In this document: positions 6,447 through 9,174 of the stretch, one piece after another
Layout of the letters: every line of letters begins with the position of its first letter
Numbering within the stretch: the stretch's first letter is position 1
Origin: Candidatus Pacearchaeota archaeon UBA284
GTDB taxonomy: Archaea > Nanobdellota > Nanobdellia > Pacearchaeales > UBA284
Length of the DNA stretch: 9,174 nucleotides
Assembly: GCA_002499185.1 (NCBI GenBank)
Contig: DAKN01000079.1
Location: 1 to 9,174 of the forward strand
Reading direction: 5' to 3'
Notes under the pieces: generated by a model
What the model saw: only the letters and a program-made list of their open reading frames with translations
Databases searched by the model: none
What the model was told of the DNA's origin: nothing
Translations under genes and position numbers: made by a program

Positions 6447-8313
6447 TTTCTTCACCTCCAATATTTTCATTATTTTTTTCATTTTCAGACTTAAATAAAT
6501 CAGAAAGATTCATTCCAAGTACAAAGTAAAAACTGATTTCATCATTCGACATTTCCCAATTATTCCCTGCTGTAATAAAATATTTTGAAATTATTGATTC
6601 CAACTTTTGATAATAATTTTTACCATACTCTTCTAATTTATTCTGTATTTCTGGTAGAAGTTTTTTAACTTGCTTTTCATCTAAATTCAATCCTTTTAAT
6701 TTAATCCTAAATGGGGTCGCTTTTCTTTCCCTATATTGTATATTTAATAAGAATTGTGTTAACACTCCTACCAAAAATACTGCCTTCTTTGCATCACAGT
6801 CAAAAAAACTAGCGAATTCACTGAAGAAAGAGCTGGCTTTTTGACTTATATCTTTCTCTTTGTTTGATGTGTTACCTTCAAATACTTTCCACTTATCTTC
6901 TATGTATTTATCATTCATCTCTGATGCCTCCTTTTTATGTTTTATTATCTTTAGCTTATCCAAATAGGTTATTAACATAAAACCTTTTAATGTTGATATT
7001 TTAGTGGGATTGTCATTTATAAAATCATCCCGTATCCTCTGCATAATGAAACTCATCAAGAAGTTGTAATCAATTGGCTTGTTTGTGAATATTTTATTTA
7101 CTATGTCCAAAAAATATTTATCAAAAGTTCTATTATCGCTTATTCGTGGGAAAAATGTCCGTAAAACTCCAAAATTGAATTCCAAGGGGTATTCACCCGT
7201 TTTCTTTTTATTTTCAAATACCGGAATCATACATTCGTTGAAAATATCAATATTATCTACCTCTTTTTTGACATCAAATAATCTCTTTAATCTCGAAGGT
7301 AAAATATCCTCAATATAAAATAAAATGTTAAAAACAGAGCCATTATAACCCTTGGGCGCATAATAAAACATAAAATTGAGATTTAAATAATTTTTTTGTC
7401 CGCTCATCAATTTTAATATTTCCCTTTCATCCGAAGTTAAACGATTTATCTCTTTTTTTCTAAAATTTGGATCTTGTTGTTGTTCTATAATTTTAAATAT
7501 CTCTTTTTTTGTCTTTTTATCCAATTCACTAACAAATTTTGGGATTAAGAGATATCGGAATCCATAAAAATTAAAATTCATGATATCTCCAAGATATTTT
7601 TTACCTTCTTCAAGTATTAATGCACAGTTTAAGCATACTGGATAATTCTTCCATGCATTTTCTTGACGGAATCCTCCAGTTACAAATCCTGGTTTATCAA
7701 CAGTATAAAATTTATATGTATCTACAAAACCATAAACCTCTGATTTATGATTACAAACTGAACATATTTTTTTTTCTTTTGATTTTGATGTTTTTCCATA
7801 CTTTAAATAGAAGTTTTTTATTGCACCATTTATTAAAATATCCTGAAATTCTTTGTAATCACCAATATATTTGTTATTAATTTTCAAACTAATTATATTA
7901 TTTTCTTTAGTGTAATTATTGTTTAGGTCTTTTAAAATTGCACTTTCATTTCCCCTAATACAATTACCTATCTCTTTCAAAAAGTTAATATTATTATGTT
8001 CTTTAAACCAAGGTAAAATTTTGTTATTTTTAAAAGTTTTTTCAACTCCAGTAATCATTGATGTTGGTGTCTCATCAATACCTCTTGAAGTACCTTTTCT
8101 ATACAAATATTTCTCAAGTTTATCTTTAGAATATTCTTCAAGTTTTATACCCTTATAATCAAACCCATTTTTTACACTTTCAAGAACGATAAATAATATG
8201 TTCTTTGTGTCTCTATTTGCAGGATTTTCCACTAAGATATTCAAAGGATTATCAATGCTTTTTCCCTCCTTCTCGAGTGCATATTCACCAATTTCTTTTA
8301 TAGCATCAATCAT
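6439..8313 (-). CDS. cas8b: CRISPR-associated large subunit Cas8b (Csh1, TM1802 type)
   Basis: Cas8b is the large subunit of type I-B Cascade. It recognises the PAM and helps recruit Cas3. I identify it from its place between cas6 and cas7, its 624-residue length, and two cysteine pairs typical of Csh1: ICSVC (C184, C187) and PVCLNC (C227, C230), which probably bind zinc. The N-terminal region contains the RKGTSRGIDETPTS segment around residues 72-85. The C-terminal third is mostly helical (FFSEFASFF, FLVGVLTQFLLNIQYRERKATPFRIKLKGLNL), as expected for the part that fulfils the small-subunit role. AAGGTGA seven bases before the ATG supports the start. The 3' end overlaps the cas7 start and contains its ribosome binding site. 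Large subunits diverge quickly, so the family name rests partly on context. Confidence 0.92.
   Translation of the reverse strand: MIDAIKEIGEYALEKEGKSIDNPLNILVENPANRDTKNILFIVLESVKNGFDYKGIKLEEYSKDKLEKYLYRKGTSRGIDETPTSMITGVEKTFKNNKILPWFKEHNNINFLKEIGNCIRGNESAILKDLNNNYTKENNIISLKINNKYIGDYKEFQDILINGAIKNFYLKYGKTSKSKEKKICSVCNHKSEVYGFVDTYKFYTVDKPGFVTGGFRQENAWKNYPVCLNCALILEEGKKYLGDIMNFNFYGFRYLLIPKFVSELDKKTKKEIFKIIEQQQDPNFRKKEINRLTSDEREILKLMSGQKNYLNLNFMFYYAPKGYNGSVFNILFYIEDILPSRLKRLFDVKKEVDNIDIFNECMIPVFENKKKTGEYPLEFNFGVLRTFFPRISDNRTFDKYFLDIVNKIFTNKPIDYNFLMSFIMQRIRDDFINDNPTKISTLKGFMLITYLDKLKIIKHKKEASEMNDKYIEDKWKVFEGNTSNKEKDISQKASSFFSEFASFFDCDAKKAVFLVGVLTQFLLNIQYRERKATPFRIKLKGLNLDEKQVKKLLPEIQNKLEEYGKNYYQKLESIISKYFITAGNNWEMSNDEISFYFVLGMNLSDLFKSENEKNNENIGGEENE
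6453..6459 (-). promoter_or_regulatory. Ribosome binding site that fixes the cas7 start
   Basis: GGAGGTG lies inside the last codons of cas8, eight bases (counted from GGAGG) before the ATG at 6444-6446. It is the strongest Shine-Dalgarno sequence in the window. It fits high translation of Cas7, the subunit needed in most copies, and it argues against the longer cas7 frame starting at 6482, upstream of it. Confidence 0.8.
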
Positions 8314-8339
8314 ATAAAATCACCTTATCCAATACTTTC

Positions 8340-9086
8340 TTATAACTTTATAAATTCTACCATGCCATACCCTTGCGAATTTCTATCCCCAAGCCCAACA
8401 TTTAATGCAAATTGTAACGGCTCCGGTTCCCCTGTTAGCTCAAACATACCAGTCCATCCCTTAATAAGCGTTTTTTTGAAATATCTTATTTTTTCTTTTC
8501 TGTTTGTATCAAACAGCGGTTTCATAACAATATTATCAAAAGTGTAATCTTTTTTGTACAGTGATTTCCATTTTTTTCTCAAATTCATACTTATTAATTC
8601 AGAAAACTCTTTTTCAAAGGGGCTATAATAATGGGTTATGTTCTTTCCATCAGGTTTTTTAAAGGTAGAGTGAATGGTAATAGGAGAAAGCGTTTTTACT
8701 CTTATCTTATTATCAGTAATTAATTCTTGTTTTAATACGCTTATTGAACTTATGAAACAAATATTATTTCCAAGTTTTACTTTTTCTGACTTTATTAAGT
8801 TTTGTGCAGCTTGCTGCAGTATCCAGTCAACTGGTGAAGCCAAATAGAAACTAATAGTTTCTGGAAAGATAAACATTCTTTTTGTCTTATCTATTTGAGC
8901 CCTTTCTATGATATCGGAGAAGACAAACATTTTAAAAGAGCGCTTTTCATATTTAAAACCTTCGCTGTGCAACCACTCGGCAGCTTTGTCTTCTAAAAAG
9001 TTATAAATTAACCCCTGTAAAATATGACTGTGCGAAAAAGGTAAAACAATCTTATTATTACAGATCAATTCAAATTTTACTTTCAT
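8340..9086 (-). CDS. cas6: CRISPR repeat RNA endonuclease Cas6, type I-B
   Basis: Cas6 cuts the long CRISPR transcript within each repeat to release crRNAs. The 248-residue protein has the two-RAMP-domain layout. The N-terminal part is MKVKFEL, then PFSHSHILQGLIYNFL, where H18 or H20 is the likely general base. The C-terminal glycine-rich loop is GLGDRNSQGYGMVEF (231-245), the most reliable Cas6 signature. A basic stretch (MNLRKKWKSLYKK, about 172-184) may bind the repeat hairpin. It lies 26 bases upstream of cas8 and is the first cas gene visible. The ATG is preceded by a poor ribosome site, and a tiny open frame ends six bases before it, so translation may be coupled. The operon promoter is probably beyond the right edge. 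Confidence 0.95.
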   Translation of the reverse strand: MKVKFELICNNKIVLPFSHSHILQGLIYNFLEDKAAEWLHSEGFKYEKRSFKMFVFSDIIERAQIDKTKRMFIFPETISFYLASPVDWILQQAAQNLIKSEKVKLGNNICFISSISVLKQELITDNKIRVKTLSPITIHSTFKKPDGKNITHYYSPFEKEFSELISMNLRKKWKSLYKKDYTFDNIVMKPLFDTNRKEKIRYFKKTLIKGWTGMFELTGEPEPLQFALNVGLGDRNSQGYGMVEFIKL

Positions 9087-9091
9087 CTAAG

Positions 9092-9148
9092 CTATACTAT
9101 CCATGTTTCCAAATTATTCTTAAGTTCTTCTATTATCTTATTTGCCAT
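9092..9148 (-). CDS. Possible 18-residue open frame before cas6
   Basis: MANKIIEELKNNLETWIV begins with ATG at 9146-9148, has GGAG eight bases upstream, and ends with TAG five bases before the cas6 ATG. I do not recognise it. It could be a leader peptide that carries ribosomes to cas6, which lacks a good site of its own, or the surviving start of a deleted gene. It could equally be chance in AT-rich DNA. Confidence 0.3.
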   Translation of the reverse strand: MANKIIEELKNNLETWIV

Positions 9149-9174
9149 ATTTGTTTCTCCATTTTAGAGCCATA

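Noticed and set aside
6447..6482. Longer cas7 frame starting at 6482
   Set aside because: The extra 12 residues lie inside the cas8 3' end and upstream of the GGAGG site. The ATG at 6444-6446 has the right spacing and the family N-terminus.
7079..8158. Plus-strand open frames opposite cas8 (and similar ones opposite cas3, cas5, cas6 and the PIN gene)
   Set aside because: They lie fully antisense to well-supported genes, have low-complexity Ser/Phe/Leu-rich translations typical of antisense frames, and show no family motif.

Overview
The window carries a type I-B CRISPR-Cas operon, all on the minus strand, so it reads right to left. The DNA is AT-rich: hand counts gave 62 G+C in 240 bases at 7321-7560 and 156 in 480 at 721-1200. 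Start sites have recognisable Shine-Dalgarno sequences and the genetic code is standard. This fits a low-GC anaerobic or thermophilic bacterium, or an archaeon. The sequence does not identify the organism further.

In transcription order the genes are cas6 (crRNA-processing nuclease), cas8b/csh1 (large Cascade subunit with a zinc-finger cysteine set), cas7/csh2 (backbone), cas5 (crRNA 5'-handle cap), cas3 (HD nuclease-helicase), a 318-base gap, a VapB-like AbrB-fold antitoxin, a VapC-like PIN protein, cas4, and a cas1 that runs off the left edge. Cas2 and the CRISPR array are not in the window and may lie beyond cas1. Cas8-cas7-cas5-cas3 overlap end to start and are probably one transcript.

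The unusual part lies between the interference genes and the adaptation genes. The gap after cas3 holds the decayed 5' half of another cas4, recognisable at protein level with an in-frame stop and frameshifts. The toxin-antitoxin pair follows, and its PIN gene overlaps the intact cas4 by ATGA. An AbrB-family regulator and a PIN protein are therefore built into the expression unit of the spacer-acquisition genes. The PIN protein has Lys where the family's second acidic residue is expected, so it may not be an active nuclease. The cas4 relic suggests that the present vapBC-cas4-cas1 block replaced an older adaptation module, or inserted into it.

The interference genes also carry several tandem duplications, all multiples of three bases: a perfect 33-bp pair in the cas3 HD domain, a perfect 21-bp pair over the cas5 start, a perfect four-copy 21-bp run in cas7, and an imperfect 12-bp pair in cas5. 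All keep the reading frame.
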